In this document: piece by piece, positions 12,129 to 24,800 of the stretch
Layout: every line of letters starts with the position of its first letter
Position numbering within the stretch: position 1 is the stretch's first letter
Source of the DNA: Urechis unicinctus
Lineage: Eukaryota; Annelida; Polychaeta; Xenopneusta; Urechidae
Length of the DNA stretch: 64,000 bases
Reading direction: 5' to 3'
Assembly: GCA_034190875.2 (NCBI GenBank)
Contig: CM067355.1
Coordinates: 31,700,684-31,764,683 of the forward strand
Notes under the pieces: generated by a model
What the model saw: only the letters and a program-made list of their open reading frames with translations
What the model was told of the DNA's origin: nothing
Databases searched by the model: none
Translations under genes and position numbers: made by a program

Positions 12129-13606
12129 CAGGGGCCGTATCCATAAAGAAACTTAAGTCCGCAAACTCAGGTTTTTGAGACGGCAAGCTGAGCTGGCCGT
12201 CTTAACCGTATCCAAAAAGAATCTTAAGTCTCCTAGCTAGCTCAAGCTTCAAAATGGCGGTCCAACGGTAATGTTTCCAGAAAAAGGCTTTTTACAGATC
12301 TAAATAAGATAATGTGTGTTCCTAAAATGAACCAAAACATAATCAGCCGTTCGATTTTATGACACACCAATTTTTATCGGGATATTTGAACTATTTGCGC
12401 AGCAAGTTGTTTTCGTAAAAACGAAGCGGGGAATTCTTCACAAACAAACGGGTCGCTTAGGAGAGCCTGTTATTTCCTGGAAAGCGAGGCAGCTTGCAGT
12501 AGTCTAGCTCCGAATTAGGAGAGTTTTGCGGGATAATCTGAGTGGATGGGAGTTTCCAAGTGAATAGAATATCCATTCACGATTGGTTATGTTACAGATA
12601 AATTTATTAAACTTCATGAATCAAAACAACGGCGCCAAGATTCACATTTCGTATGATTGAATATATGAAAAGCAGGTGCCAAGCCTACAAGTATATAAAT
12701 CCACTTCATGATAAAATGACAGATATTGAAAGTGCCCCCAAAACACAACAACGACAAGGGTTATTTTGCGATGAAAAAAACTCCGCTTTATACGTCAAAG
12801 ACAACGACACGTCATAGACTAATGACGCGCAGTGACCCAGTAACGCGCGAATTCTAACGGACTGTCAAACAACAAAACTCAACAAGGATTGTTTGTATTT
12901 ATCGCGGATTAATAATGTTATTAGTACAAGCATGGTTGATGAAATTATTTCCCAATCGTGTGGATAAGCCGTGATTATATTGCCGATTATAGGACCTTGT
13001 TAGTGTTAATCGTCTCCATAAGAAACAATGGTTCATCGTGCCGTTGGTGTTGTGGTCACGTTCATGGATAACAACTTAAACAAGGCCGTAGATCGGAGTG
13101 CCAAGACTATGTGCTGTTGAAACTCGTGGCCAAGGGTTGCACCGTATATTATACTTGATATCATATAATATTGTACAGTCTGATTGAATAAAGGTGAGTG
13201 ACATATTCATAAACAACCGGTTTTAAGGCTATTGACTTTGTTTTGATAAACGATAACGACGGTAGGTCTAGACTATATGATTATATAAAAGAGTCAGACT
13301 AGACTACTTCATTTCCGTCGTCTAAATCGATCATTCTTCGACATTTTATTCCTTTATCTGTCTAATGAACGCATAATAACATATTGTTCCCTTTTCCTGT
13401 AAGACACAAACTATGATCGCGATGGTACATGTGTACAATTATAGCCACTAATCTTTTTTGGCTGTTTGCCAGCCCTGAGCTGGCGGTCTCAGCTGAGTTC
13501 GCTAACAATTGGCTTTGTGGATACGTCCGAGTTCGCGGACTCAGCTTAGCACGCCGACTCAAGTTAAGACGACTCAAGTTAAGATTCTTTATGGATACGG
13601 CCCCAG
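12129..13606. mobile_element. Non-autonomous DNA transposon, PIF/Harbinger-like ends
   Basis: The left end (GGGCCGTATCCATAAAGAA from 12132) is the reverse complement of the right end (to 13603). CAG directly repeats on both sides (12129-12131 and 13604-13606), giving a 3-bp target duplication. Both ends continue with shorter subterminal repeats of CTTAAG/CTTAACTT and a second TATCC-A-AAAG motif. No transposase frame survives in the interior, so it looks like a ~1.47-kb deletion derivative. The superfamily is inferred from the 3-bp duplication and GGG ends. Confidence 0.75.
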
Positions 13607-14777
13607 AACTCCCGTAAGCAAAGCGAACAAAGTATCCCACCAAAGATGACATCTATTACAACGTAAAATATCAACTGCATTTCGACTGATTGGTCATTAT
13701 GTTAAGACAATATATCATTCTAAGCTATGATACAACTGTAAAAGTAAGGTACCGAAGTTCGCTACCACTCTCCCCTACTCGATGCCATGTGTACTGTATG
13801 TGGATCTGTTAAGTAACGGGCTACTGACCAGTTAATTACAGTTTTCGAGGTATTACTCATAAACAGACCAATTTCCAGGATAATGGACTTGTCCTCGAGC
13901 TCGCGCCTTGACCAGGGTATGGCAAGGACTAGACACAGTCTGTATTAGCTATATAAAGTATTTTAACGTTTGTAGCTTCCCTTTGGCTGGGATACCAAAT
14001 GAAGCTAGTCCATGACGTAGACCATTGGGACGGAGAGAGACTATATAATGAAATAGTGAGCTGAGAAACGACTAGCTCCGGTCGAACGGTAATATGAATA
14101 TATACCGCTCTGCTTCAACATTTGCCGCGCGTCGCAGAAAACGCGTTAGGGTTAAAGTGCTGCATAACGCATCTAGAAAATAACATATATCAAGAGTCTG
14201 TACAACAAAAAGACCTAACGCACCAAAAAACTTACCCCCACTCGACGCTATTCTTCAAGAAATGGCATCGATATATCATTTCTGAAAAATCGCGATACGA
14301 TGACCGCCATTTTGGAAAATATTGGGTCGCGTGATTTCCCGCATTGCCTTAGCATTAGTCGTCGATGGGTCACGTCATTATGAGCATGCGCGATGCACAT
14401 GGTCTTGAACTTGAAAACAAACATGTTGCTGTGCTTCGGACTTTTTACCGCTTCCCAAATTGATCGAACTATAAATAATTACCATGGATGAAATCCCCCG
14501 CCGATAAGGGATAAAATTGTCCGTGAACATCATTGCATTCTAAAACTCCATCACTTAGGTATGTTTGGTGTTTGGTAATTGTCTGAATCGATCTGCAATT
14601 TTTTTACATTGCGTCGGTTCAAGAGAAAGTAAGACAGAAGGCTAGTAAGCCAAAACGACATACTTGGGCTTGTCTGCCCAGCTATTAGTATTAGGAGCTT
14701 CAAACACCCCTCTGCCACCAAAGTCGAACCGACCCAATCGCTAAGACGACTTTCCTTCTTACCGCTTCTTCATTAGA
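13607..14777. other. No gene recognised
   Basis: Contains a diverged relative of the short palindromic element family near 14075-14112 (TAGCTCCGGTCGAACGGTAAT). A 70-codon frame at 14122-14334 is unassigned. Confidence 0.35.
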
Positions 14778-14916
14778 AAATACTAGAACTTGCGGAAAAT
14801 CTGTGCCACCAACCAATTCAAATATAGTTTCACTATGGAGAAATACAGAGTAGCTCTACCAAACAATGGTGTGATCATATTTTGCTTCTGCAATCGAGCC
14901 AGTACGAAGTATTACC
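14778..14916. repeat. Related copy of the 10.4-10.8 kb repeat, without the LINE
   Basis: Aligns with 10440-10505 plus 10768-10835 as one continuous stretch (GGAAAATCTGTGC ... GTAGCTCTACCAAACAATGG ... CGAGCCAGTA), so it shows the pre-insertion arrangement. Confidence 0.65.
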
Positions 14917-14960
14917 GGAAGACTACGTTGCCGATCGAAGGCTGTACATTTCCGCTCCCG

Positions 14961-15065
14961 CCACAGGGATTCGTATCAGAGTTCTATGATCTATCGGGGG
15001 TCATAGATCGATAAATATATATATATTTCTATCTTCAACCTACCTTCTGATACGAATCCCTGTGG
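14961..15065. repeat. Inverted repeat, 20-bp perfect arms
   Basis: Arms 14961-14980 (CCACAGGGATTCGTATCAGA) and 15046-15065 are exact reverse complements around a 65-bp AT-rich spacer. Could be a small foldback element or the ends of a MITE; no target duplication is obvious. Confidence 0.85.
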
Positions 15066-15783
15066 CAGAGATGAAGAGAGAGCTCTCATTTCTCATCAAA
15101 CAACTGCTGACTTCTCGAGAAGACGAACCGAAGGTAAACGAGAAATGATAAAGAGGGATAAAGGGCTTCAACAAGAGAAGAATAGGAAGCCGCGCAGGGG
15201 TATAGAAAGAAAAGAAAGGGGTCTACGTGCCAGGTTGCTGACACTGTGACAGGAGGCCCAGTACTAGGCGGTGCTATATGATGCTGCGGTATCGAACGAA
15301 AATAAAATAACGAAGCTCTAAGAAACATTTATGGTGTCGAACATCGGCGTTCATTGAGCGTGGATTTCTCTCCTGTCTGAATCCACTCGGTAATGAACAG
15401 ACATAGGGACGAAGTCGAAATAAGTTCTACGATGGCTGCAGCAACTCAGGTAAATGTTCATTTATTATATCTGAAAGACTGAAACAGCATGTATGAATTA
15501 AGTCATTATTATTTTTAAAATAACGACTCAAAAAAAACAAGGAAGAAAATGGACCTTAAATGAAATATTGAAGGTTAACGCTGTTTCAGCTGCTATGTTA
15601 ATTATTATTGGGTGAGGCTGCTTGTGATGCCAACGGTCCACACTTGTTGTTCCAGCCCCACTGTTGCCCCATCATCCAAGGAACAATAACTAATGGTTAA
15701 CTGAAAATTGTATATATAAAAATCTGAGCAATGGGGTCTACACCCTAAACAATAATAATAAAAAATTGGGGGAAAAAGTCATT
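15066..15783. other. Intergenic; possible short start exon at 15432-15449
   Basis: A plus-strand ATG in a purine-rich context encodes MAAATQ and meets a donor (CAG|GTAAAT) at 15450. With no downstream exon identified, this is only a candidate. Nothing else is recognisable here. Confidence 0.15.
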
Positions 15784-18127
15784 TTTATTGATGAGATTCA
15801 TGCAGTAAATAAAATGGTGAGAAGCATATATCGCATTAACGAAATCACAGAATAAGAATCATATTTTATAATCGCATCTGGCACCCACCGACACTCAACA
15901 AATAAATCGCTGGCCAGCACTTTTTAATGAAATAAATTCAAGAAAATCTATGGACCGTCGGAATACCATGTCAGCATTTGTTTTCCTTGCAAACAATTAA
16001 ATTTTACCAATCACTGGAAAATGCCTTTGCATTGGTTTGCAACACAAAAAGTACAACTCGGCTGCATCAAAATACTGAAAGAAAAAAATATGGTTTAAAA
16101 TAAACTGTCAACATAAAAAAAACATGTTGGAAAGCACTATACATGTAACCATTCTAACAGTTGACAACCATTGTGAAATCTAATTCAGTTCCATGTAACA
16201 CGAGGGTAAATAAACACTTAATCTCTGTCAGATAAATCAGTTGGGAATACAAAAACAAAACCTGCGATGCAATAACAGCACAATTTAACAAATGTAGATA
16301 AGGGTGAAATCTGAGCAGCGGCAGCAGTGATAACACAATAACAATAAGTTGTTGCATAATTACTAAGCATCATCTGAAGTTTGACATCAAACACTGAACG
16401 ATAGACAACATTTGAAGACGGATTGTGAATTGCAGCACTTTACAGTTTATACAAGAACCTAGACACGGAGAACATTACTTATCATTTTCCTGTTGTATTC
16501 TACAAAAGACCAATTGTAAATCTGGATTTTACCACTCGATAAAAAAAGTAAACAGAAATATGTGTGTTCAAAATTGTTAATATGGTAGTAAAATTCCACA
16601 AGTATTTCCATTGCAGATTAGTACATTAGCAAGTTGGATGGCTTGAACACACTTTAAATCTCAAATGTATGTTAGCAGGTTAAGGATAGATGAGGATGAT
16701 GTTTTTGATGTTAAGTACAATTGACCCAATCACATCAGGATCAGGATGATAAGATGACTGAAAAATGACGAACAACATACAAAATTTGTTCTCTCATGGT
16801 TGATTGCAGTTGAAGTCATTAAGTGCTTTACAGCTGTGGTGCTACACAGCTGAAGTGCTATACAGCTGTAAGAATTTGCCTAAGAAACCGCAATTATTCA
16901 GCTGTTACATAGTTGATGAATAATAAAGTACAATAATGGCACATTAACACAAGTTAATGGCATGCTTGTTATGATGATGCTGTTATACATGCTAATACAT
17001 CAGACAAGCTTTCCAGGTGTTATAAATTACATAAAGTGCTTAACAATATTACAAGGCATGTATTTAATGCAAGTTTGACTCGCAGGCAGACCCATGCTGT
17101 AATCAGTACACAGGGCTAGATTTTTATACGCGTCCAGAGATCTCTGGACGGTTCTGTTTACCTGGAGGGTGTAATTTGTTAACGATTTACTGAATGGTCA
17201 AATGATAAGATAGCTATGCTATTATATATAGCCCCGTCCAGATCTCAATACACCAGTTGAGATTTCAAAACACGGGTTGATATCTAGCTCCGTTGAGAAA
17301 TATAAAAAAATTGTGTAACCGAAGTATTAATGACGACATTGCAAATTAGCACCAATTTACACAGCACAAATAAGTGACAATTATTAATATTTTGATGAGA
17401 GGAATTTCTCAAAGTAGCAACAAGCAATGAAAGCTAATAGGTTAATATTCTCTACAACTTTTCCATTGATTAAAAAGAGGATCATATCTGAAATATATAT
17501 GGCAATGGGTTTCAAATTGGGTTGAAATCAATCGCAAGAACATCAAGGCTTTGCAATTCATTAAAAGCCCATATTTGTTACATAATGGCATAATTTCTGA
17601 TTGGGATATAATCCTCCGGTGTTTATACTTACATGAAAATAGCATCTTTATATATAATACAACATAAGACAATCATCACCACAAGTCACAACTAGACTTG
17701 TCACTACTGACAAGCATAGAAGGCAAAATGTCAGATAATTGATGCAATTATCCATGATTGCAAGATGCATACACCACCTACTGCTTCCACAGTCACCATC
17801 AGCATGTCAGCCGGACTCACTTCAAAGGCTCAATTCTAAATTCCGACTAAAAGCTTCAGTCAAACTTGATCCTTCAAGCTGACTCCACATCATCGTCTGA
17901 TATTATGGTTGACTTGGTCAAAATACTAAAATCAGCTTTAAATATCATGACACCCTTAAATTAATCAATCAATGGCAAAAGTAATTAGAAAAGGGTCTTA
18001 AAGACACAATGATTAGTTTATGGACTCAAACACAACTCAGGTCTTGACACATCAAGAAGCTGCAGGGAGAATCAATCTTCGTAAAACACGCCTCCGTCTC
18101 CAGAAGAATTACATCTTGAAGATTCAT
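15784..18127 (-). terminator. Probable 3' UTR and poly(A) signal of the 18.1-kb membrane-protein gene
   Basis: Left of the stop at 18128 there is 2.3 kb of AT-rich sequence without coding frames. A minus-strand AATAAA lies at 15784-15789. If that signal is used, the transcript has a long 3' UTR. No other gene is seen in this stretch. Confidence 0.35.
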
Positions 18128-18975
18128 CTACTTCTTTGAACGAAGCCACGTCATCAGGAGTAGAGGGAGTTGTGGCCGGCATCTGTACATGAAGAATGCA
18201 CCTGCGTCTTCACAATTTAGATCTCTCCCATTGTCGACGGTAGTACAGGTATCGCCTGACCAATTGCGCGTTCTTACGTTGATCACACACGAGCCTTGCT
18301 CCTCGGCCCTAAGGAAGGCAGAGTGGGATTCGTCGCTACATGAACTGTTGAACTGACCTAGATCCTGCAACCGGCTGCATTTCTGACTAGCAATTGAAAT
18401 AGAACTTTGGAATTCTGGGAATACACCACTGTCTCTTTCACTCTGGTGTGATTGGTGGCGCAGTCGTTGAGATGATGCCGGGTCGCCCCCTATTGAAGAG
18501 AAATCTAATGTATTTTTACAACGAAACCCATCTTCAATCTCTTCATTTTCCTCACTGGCATTTTGCTCTATAACCAACACTGACAGTTCACTTTGGTTGA
18601 CTCTACCATGATTTGTCACTCGGGAGCGAGTTTCACCACGGATATATTCACTGTCGTCGTCGGAAGAATTCTGCTCAAACTCTCTAGGAGCTGGCATCAC
18701 ATGGCCAATAGCAACCTGTTTCGGGATATGCAGAAGCTGCTTCATTTTGTCACCGCAGCAACACACAGTAAAGAGCAGGAGAAATGCTCCTAGAATGGGC
18801 AGAATAATGTAGGCTACATCCATTACTCAATACGGCTCTTCACTTCCATCAATGAGCACCCATGGCGATTCTGCATATTTTTTTCGCTTTTTACTCTTCA
18901 ACTGTATCTTAAAGTGGTCAGGATGAGAGATAACCTTTATGTAGTGCATTACATGACACTTGCATGCATGTCCAC
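18128..18975 (-). CDS. Single-pass membrane protein ORF, preceded in frame by a TGA
   Basis: A 231-codon frame begins at 18823. Residues 3-22 are strongly hydrophobic (AYIILPILGAFLLLFTV), followed by Cys residues and a basic patch (CCCGDKMKQ). Then comes a ~200-residue polar, Ser- and acid-rich tail, presumably cytoplasmic. Two codons before the Met is a TGA, and the same frame stays open above it for about 47 codons (GHACKCHVMHYIKV ... SPWVLIDGSEEPY) to an acceptor (TTGTTTCAG) at 18976. The layout would suit an ectodomain end, stop codon, membrane span and tail. Options are stop readthrough, two cistrons, a pseudogene or a base error. I do not recognise the protein, and upstream exons were not found. 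Confidence 0.5.
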
Positions 18976-18979
18976 CTGA

Positions 18980-19966
18980 AACAAGCATGCAGGAATTAAT
19001 TGACTTTCTGAGGAAAATAATAAGATAAGTAAACTTTGATACGGATTGGTAGTTTCCTTTGAATATTCATCATGTTCTTATGCAATACACAGACTTGATA
19101 ATGGTTGCATATCATTATTACAATATTACATTATTATACAACTCATATGAGATTACTGTGTAGCCACTGGTAAGATGGTTTCATGCTCTAACATGCCTGT
19201 GTTGCTATGTCTTTATGTTATTTAAAATAAGCAGCAGCAGTTGTTTTTTTTTGGGGGGGGGGCGGTGTTTTGGGGGAATTTTGATTCCGAGAGTAAACAA
19301 GCGATAGCCATGAACATATAATTCAGTATTCACAAAAGACCATTTACTGATTTAGTGAGGCAGAAGTCTATCAATATTGATAGCACTTTCTGTGTATACT
19401 ACCAAATGTCTCTGACAGCATCCAGGTCAGGGTAGATATTTGTGCTGTTGAATATTTCACAGGAGGGAGTAGGGTAAATTGCCCATTGGGGTGGAGTTAG
19501 GGTTATCAACACATGGAAAGTTCAATATTTTGACTAACTACAATTATGGATTTGTGCATTGGTTTGAGTGTATTTATATCACGACTTCAGCTTTATATCA
19601 TTACTTCAGAGGGAAGCTCATTAGTTAGGCTATCTGCAGGCCAGGGTTCGAAGAGCTTGACAGGTCATAGCTTTCTGTCCACTCTCCCATGACGCTGCAA
19701 CAAACCCTCCGTTTGCCGACCTGTCCCGGCAGATAAATCAAGTACGCTCCCTAGCAGGCCAATGGATGAGGAGTCTTGCCTAATACAGAACGTGACAATC
19801 GTGCTTTTGATAAAGACCTTCTTCTTCTTCTTCCATTATATGGCCAACTTCAATAGGTTGAAGACTTTTGCCAATTAGGTTGCGCAATGAGAGAGAAAAT
19901 ATAAAGTAAAGAGTAAAAGTGAGAATAATGTACAGTGAAGAGTTTAAAAAGTAGAAAAATTAGGAG
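18980..19966. other. Intergenic or intronic, no gene recognised
   Basis: Contains a poly-T/poly-G run near 19247-19262 and a stretch at 19615-19660 (AGCTCATTAGTTAGGC ... GGGTTCGAA) that faintly resembles a decayed tRNA-derived SINE head. No intact tRNA fold is apparent. Confidence 0.3.
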
Positions 19967-20170
19967 TTAGGGAAAGCAGGTGGCAAGTTGAGTCTGGAAA
20001 GCGTCAACTGTGCCAATAGCCGCGCACGACGGTAATATAAATATATAAAAACGTCGTGCACGGCTACTGTGCCAACTGACACGACGGAGGTATCTAGCAG
20101 ATTCCAGTCTCTGATGGTTCTTGGGAAAAAAGATCGCTTGTGGCATTCTGTTCTGGATGGACCTCCCCCC
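19967..20170 (-). mobile_element. LINE 3' coding end (APE-type), interrupted
   Basis: On the minus strand, SFFPRTIRDWNLL and, after removing an inserted 59 bases, SVGTVDAFQTQLATCFP followed by a stop at 19967-19969. SFFPRT-R-WN-L ... AF is the usual end of Jockey/CR1-group LINE polyproteins. The upstream part is frame-damaged. Confidence 0.75.
20008..20075. mobile_element. 50-bp palindromic mini-element with 9-bp target duplication
   Basis: Element 20017-20066 starts TAGCCGCGCACGACG and ends CGTCGTGCACGGCTA around an AT-rich centre. The 9-bp word CTGTGCCAA flanks it exactly on both sides (20008-20016 and 20067-20075). Removing the element plus one copy restores the LINE reading frame. Far too short to encode anything; it must be mobilised in trans. 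Confidence 0.9.
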
Positions 20171-21659
20171 ACCCACCATGACAACACGTACACACACTGA
20201 CCATAACAGCAAAGAAAGACACATTCGCAGTCGAATGAGACACTTACATCTTCTGACGCGACTGACCCAGATTCACTGCACCCCATACCGACAGCAACGT
20301 TAGATCAGCTGATGTTGTTGGGTGTAAAATTCAAAAGAGGCGAAACAATACACCCTTATTTATCGCTAAAAACACAGGTCCGTCAATATATACAAACACA
20401 TACTCACTTGAGTAGATGTGTGGTTGCGGCTATGTTGCATTTCCCATGTCTTTCTGGTCTCGTACAGTGTTTGTGAATAACAACTGGACGGGACAACTAC
20501 GGTACATCATTAGATCGCCGTATGGTGTCCAACAAAACAAGCTGCACTCCTGCAAAAAGCAGGATTAGGTAGTGCACGTTATGTTAATAAACATACGCTA
20601 TGATCAAACCAAAACGCACTGTCTGCCATCCATACGCCGCACGCTCCACAAAATGTCGGAGTCTTACAACGCCCTTTATATGCATCGCCGTACAATTATA
20701 ATTAGCATAATTACTGCTTGGTCAACCACCTATTGTTTTCAGGATCACTTACAGCTAGCTCTTTTGAACCGAGTTGTAGCTTGCGCTCCCTCTTGCAACA
20801 AGGGAGTACCCGATCGACTTTTGCTGAGTCTTGGTCTGTTGGGCTACATACTAGCCCTACAATACGTCTTAGTATAAATTCATGTTACCGTTACGACCGG
20901 AGCTAGCAGCATACTTAAGCTGTTCGACTTAATTTGTGATCCGGCGATGTGATCTTAAGGAAAGTCGAGGCAGTGAAGACTTGTTCCAGGCTATTCATTT
21001 GTTTATAATGTGATGACAACATCCCACCCCATCCACAAGAGCCAAATCACCCCTACCACTCACTTTCATGAAACCGATACAATTCAGCATTCCTCCATAC
21101 AAGTCCTAGTGACTGAGTCTGTTCACACAATCACACAGCTGTTAAGCAGCCAGAATCACCAGGTTAACACCCTGATATCCAAAGATACCTTCATTGCACA
21201 CAATAACAGACCTATTAAGGAAAAACCACTAACTTTTTCACCATTTCATATGAAAAGGATGTTTAAATTTGTTTAATTTTTATGAATGTAAGGGGTGATA
21301 TGAAACCTTGATTTTAGTAATCTCAGCAACAAATTCATTTATTGTTGTAATATAACAGATTTATTAACATTATGACAATATTATTTTTACAGGTCAACTG
21401 TCCATGAAAAAAAGGCTCCACTTCCATACATTTCATCACACACAGGAAATGATGTAACAGTGAAATGATTATCAAACATATAATATAACAGCGAGCATCA
21501 AGTTGTGAGATTGCAGAATATGAAGAAGGCAGCTGTTCAGACACACCAGACACACATTGGGATAGAAGAAAACTTAAATGGATCTATAAAATACAGTGCA
21601 TACAATTCATCCCAAACAGAAAATAATTATCAAAATACACTGAAGAGAAAATGGATAGG
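20171..21659. other. Intergenic, no gene recognised
   Basis: A minus-strand donor-like site (CTACTCAA|GTGAGTATG) near 20409 could end a 5' non-coding exon of the membrane-protein gene. The open frame at 21010-21276 is unassigned. Repeat copy at 20750-20870 listed separately. Confidence 0.25.
20750..20870 (+). repeat. Dispersed repeat, inverted relative to 27.1 kb
   Basis: TAGCTCTTTTGAACC, AGCTTGCGCTCCCTC and GAGTACCCGATCGACT occur in the same order on the opposite strand of 27090-27195. Confidence 0.8.
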
Positions 21660-21665
21660 TTTATT
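21660..21665 (-). terminator. Candidate poly(A) signal of GMPPA
   Basis: Minus-strand AATAAA about 230 bases past the GMPPA stop codon. Alternative AATAAA words lie at 21360-21365 and 21338-21343. Confidence 0.5.
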
Positions 21666-21894
21666 GGTATGGTATGGTATGATATAGGACGTTGATTTCA
21701 ATGTTTATCTCCATTTCCATGGTAGTGTTGTGAAGAAATCCAAAATCTGAGATGAGTCCAGAAATATCAACATAATAATGACCTTCTAACGACCTTCTAA
21801 TTAACCCCAAACAATATATCAGTTCCTCCCATCAGTTTACATTATGACCCCAATCCAATGACCCTGCTATCACATTGGCATCATCTTCCCAGTG

Positions 21895-24800
21895 TTAGAG
21901 GATGATCTGATTCTTGAAACTCGTTTGTAGTTCCTTGTGCGGCAATACAATAGTGTTGAGGACGACTTTCTCACGGGGAACTTGTACGTTGGAACCTGAA
22001 AGTTACGGAATGAAATTCCACAAGAAGATAGAAAAAGAAGTTAGAAGATCCAAACTGTGGTTTAAATGATCACATCAAAGGAATCACTACTGAACAGCAG
22101 GGTTGGGGGGATGGTTCAATAAGTTACCTAATAATCAAAGTGCAGAAAGGGAAATATGGGTAGGCTGCATAGATAGGTAATGGTAATATTGGGGTATAAC
22201 GTCCCTTTCAACGAGGTGATATCGCAACGGAAGCTGCACAGAACGGGGAGTGATGTTCAGCCAGGAAGATATGGCATCAGGGGGATGAACATGACAAGAG
22301 TGGAATGAAATGACAAGGTGGAATGAAATGACAAGAAGGATGGAATGACATGGGGGAGGGGTATTAAATGACAACAGGTGGAATGAAATGGCAAGTATTG
22401 ACAATGGTGGAATGAAAATGACAGGGGAGAATAAAATAACAAGTGGGGAATGAAATGACAACAGGTGGAGTGAAACAGCCAACACCATCAATACTAAACC
22501 CACCAATGACAGTAATCGAAGGATTCAGTCGGCCATCACTGTTGAACAGGTTACAGATGTCAAGTTTGGCAAATGGTTTGTTAGGGTTGGGGTCATTGGG
22601 TGTTCCCTCCACCCGAGCCCAGCTGCCCACCGTTGTGTTCCAGCCCAGGATACTGTGTAGAATACAAGCATGCTCCTGAAACAATCCCAATCAAAAAGCC
22701 GAGTCAGAAAATCTTGCTCATGGATGCATACATTGCATTTGAATTCAATACGAACCTTGAATTACAGTATCGGTGGTTTCACATTGGTTGTAATGTCAAA
22801 GGTCAAAACGCATTAAAGATGGATGTAATGTCAAAGGTCAAAACACATTGAAGATGGATGTAATGTCAAAGGTCAAAACACATTAAAGACGGGTGGTGGG
22901 GGTGGGGTTATGAAGAATAATACTCAGCATACTAGAGGGATTCATTGATTACACTGGGATCATATAATGATTACACTGGGATCATATAATGATTACACTG
23001 GGATCATATAATGATTACACTGGGATCATATATTGATTACGCTTGGAACATATGATTAAATTTATATGTGAATTTGTTAATATTTATTGTGAAATAATGG
23101 TCAATGAGACATCTGTTGCTAAGCACCCCCTACCTCAACAAATGAGCTCTTTACCCTTAATACACCCAAGTCTCAAAGAGGGTGCCAACTGACTGCAAAC
23201 CATGGGTGCATTAGTGGCCTAATTTTTGCTGACCACAAAATACAGAAGATTTCATTGTAGTACATGGTCTGATCATTCATATGAATCACCGTCACAATAT
23301 GAACTATGACATTAAAAAGAGACATTTAACACTGGTGTTTCATCCATCACCTGTATGACAGATCCCTCCAGCACCATGGATTCCCGTATCCTCACTCCAG
23401 CACAAACCGTGACCCCTTTACTGATTGTCACATTGGGTCCCAGCTGACACACACACAATAATGTTACATCAAGGCAATGGTACATCAAGGCAATGGTACA
23501 TCAAGGCAACACTACATCAAGGCAATGCTAGATCAAGGCAAAGCTATATCAAGTAAAAATTGCAATTCCTCTCTAAAACTGAATCAGCTCTATGATTATC
23601 TTTTTCCAGTTAATATGGATGATTTTACCGTTTAATTCATATAAATATGCGGCAGGGAAAAATTCTCATTGTTGGTGATTTTGTATTAGATCTCATTCTG
23701 ACAGACAATGGTATGGCTCAAAAGTATATTCAACTTAACTCTTCTTCTTTGTTTCATATAATTCTCATTCTAATTACTATAAATGAATGACATTTCTTGT
23801 CTTAAAAACCATGATGTTAATCACCTTAGCTGAGGGGTGTACAGAGGCTGTGGGGTGGATGTAGACATCCCCGATTATCTCCGGTTTGTCGTCGCCACTC
23901 TGAGCCAAACGCTCTGGGTGTGTTCGCCGGTAAATGTTGAGGTAGTGACGATTAGCATAGATGGCAGCACTATAGCAGAGATATCAGCCAATCATTTCTT
24001 ATATCTGATTCTGGCTCTATTTCATATCACAATATGTTGTAATCAGAGAATCACAATGTTGTAATCAGAGAATCACAATGTTGTAATCAGAGAATCACAA
24101 TATGTTGTAATCAGAGAATCACAATGTTGTAATCAGAGAATCACAATATGTTGTAATCAGAGATGCAATGGATGAATATAACTTATTTATAATTCGTCTC
24201 TGTAGATAGCATTCACATCATCTTCCAACTTACTCCCTTGCCTGACTTTACCCCATCATGTTGTACCTAACCTTATCTTTCTGAAAACGTTGAACTGAAT
24301 TAGCACCACTCACCCTGCTGACTTGATTTGACTCCAGAATCTGTTAGTGTGGTAAACGTATAATTTTCCAGACCCAGCAAGCTGCTGTGCAAAGATGTCC
24401 TGCTCCAACCGGATCACTTCCTGGCCAGAGCTTGTTTCATCCGGATCAAAACTAACAATAGATATAACACTTTAAAGATAACCATGACTTTAAAATTCCA
24501 AAAGAGAAATGTTATATATAATGACACACATATAATTAGTTTTATTTGTATTTAAAATATCATGGCCAAAGAAATATCATCAAAAATAATGTTCAGCTTA
24601 AACATTTTCAATACTCAGTCTAGATTCTTTAGTTTGCATTTAATGAACTAGGAATTCAAGACAATGGTGAATAATGGATAATTACACACGTAACGTATTT
24701 TCCCAGATATTTTCTCTGATTTATCAACATAATCCACTAAATAGCACAGCAATTATGTTATCTGTGATACAGTGTCACACTTGGTTTCCACTCACCTAGG

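Noticed and set aside
19615-19690. tRNA gene
   Set aside because: Only faint A- and B-box-like words; no complete cloverleaf can be drawn. At most an old SINE.
24025-24165. Regularly spaced repeats resembling a CRISPR array (also 22925-23045 and 45495-46860)
   Set aside because: Units are directly tandem with no unique spacers, no cas genes, and the genome is clearly animal.
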